NCBI RefSeq assembly: GCF_033100115.1
Contig: NZ_CP136910.1
Coordinates: 5,162,001 to 5,226,000, forward strand
From: Anaerocolumna sp. AGMB13020
Lineage (GTDB): Bacteria; Bacillota; Clostridia; Lachnospirales; Lachnospiraceae
Direction: 5' to 3'
Length of the DNA: 64,000 nucleotides
Of this stretch, positions 63,962 through 64,000 are shown in pieces (within the stretch, counting starts at the first letter, position 1; the number at the start of each line of letters is the position of its first letter). The translations under genes and the position numbers were made by a program. Below the pieces are notes generated by a model. The model made no database searches, had not been told where the DNA came from, and saw nothing but the letters and a program-made list of their open reading frames with translations.

Positions 63962-64000
63962 GTGAAAGATAAGCATAAGCACTTTCACTCCCTTGATTTT
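63962..64000 (+). CDS. Unidentified gene, first 13 codons only
   Basis: A GTG preceded by TGGAGG and downstream of a near-consensus promoter starts a frame that reads VKDKHKHFHSLDF to the window end. Too little is visible to assign a family; the usual alaS neighbours IreB and RuvX do not match this start. Confidence 0.5.
   Translation, partial: MKDKHKHFHSLDF

Overview
The window is a low-GC Gram-positive chromosome segment. Its codon use, A-rich ribosome binding sites and gene order (pta-ackA-YceD-rpmF, ruvAB, zapA-U32-SEDS/PBP, rpsB-tsf, pyrH-frr-uppS-cdsA-dxr-rseP-ispG-polC, alaS) point to a spore-forming anaerobe of the Lachnospiraceae (Clostridium phytofermentans / Anaerocolumna-like). 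That placement is inferred from gene content and protein character; no database was searched.

Layout. 1-3.8 kb: acetate fermentation (pta 3' end, ackA), YceD/L32 and small unknown proteins. 3.9-7.9 kb: a YprB-like nuclease facing an unusual membrane-domain/cardiolipin synthase fusion. 8-9.9 kb: ruvAB Holliday junction genes. 9.9-10.7 kb: gene-free and packed with hairpin and tandem repeats. 10.8-18.7 kb: zapA, a U32 RlhA-like protein, a SEDS/PBP pair, a Nudix hydrolase and a DUF4349 lipoprotein. 19.1-20.9 kb: rpsB-tsf. 20.9-26.5 kb: an accessory stretch with decayed sequence, two carbohydrate-esterase-like genes and a TetR/membrane-protein divergent pair. 26.5-43 kb: a 14.3-kb nonribosomal peptide synthetase gene (four modules) followed by a CBS/SGNH/CitC-like fusion protein. 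43.3-47.3 kb: dgt, a Gly/Pro-rich repeat protein and a polysaccharide deacetylase. 47.3-59.9 kb: bactofilin and a long housekeeping run for nucleotide, translation, isoprenoid, phospholipid and replication functions. 60.7-63.3 kb: alaS.

The most notable locus is the NRPS. It begins with half a condensation domain, carries four adenylation/carrier modules, ends in an epimerization domain, and has no thioesterase or reductase. In their place is a C-terminal region of about 330 residues resembling the BtrH/C39-like papain fold. The adjacent gene encodes a protein combining CBS-like, SGNH-hydrolase-like and citrate-lyase-ligase-like nucleotidyltransferase parts. Together they look like a compact peptide-making system with a nonstandard release or tailoring step.

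A second theme is non-coding structure. A ~240-bp long hairpin occurs twice (after ruvB and after alaS) with at least eight compensatory base-pair changes between copies. Other structured elements are a 229-bp inverted repeat, a three-copy 97-bp hairpin repeat before dxr, a stem-forming alaS leader that starts at its predicted promoter, and a possible rpsB leader. Several near-consensus sigma-A promoters (17-bp spacers) are readable.
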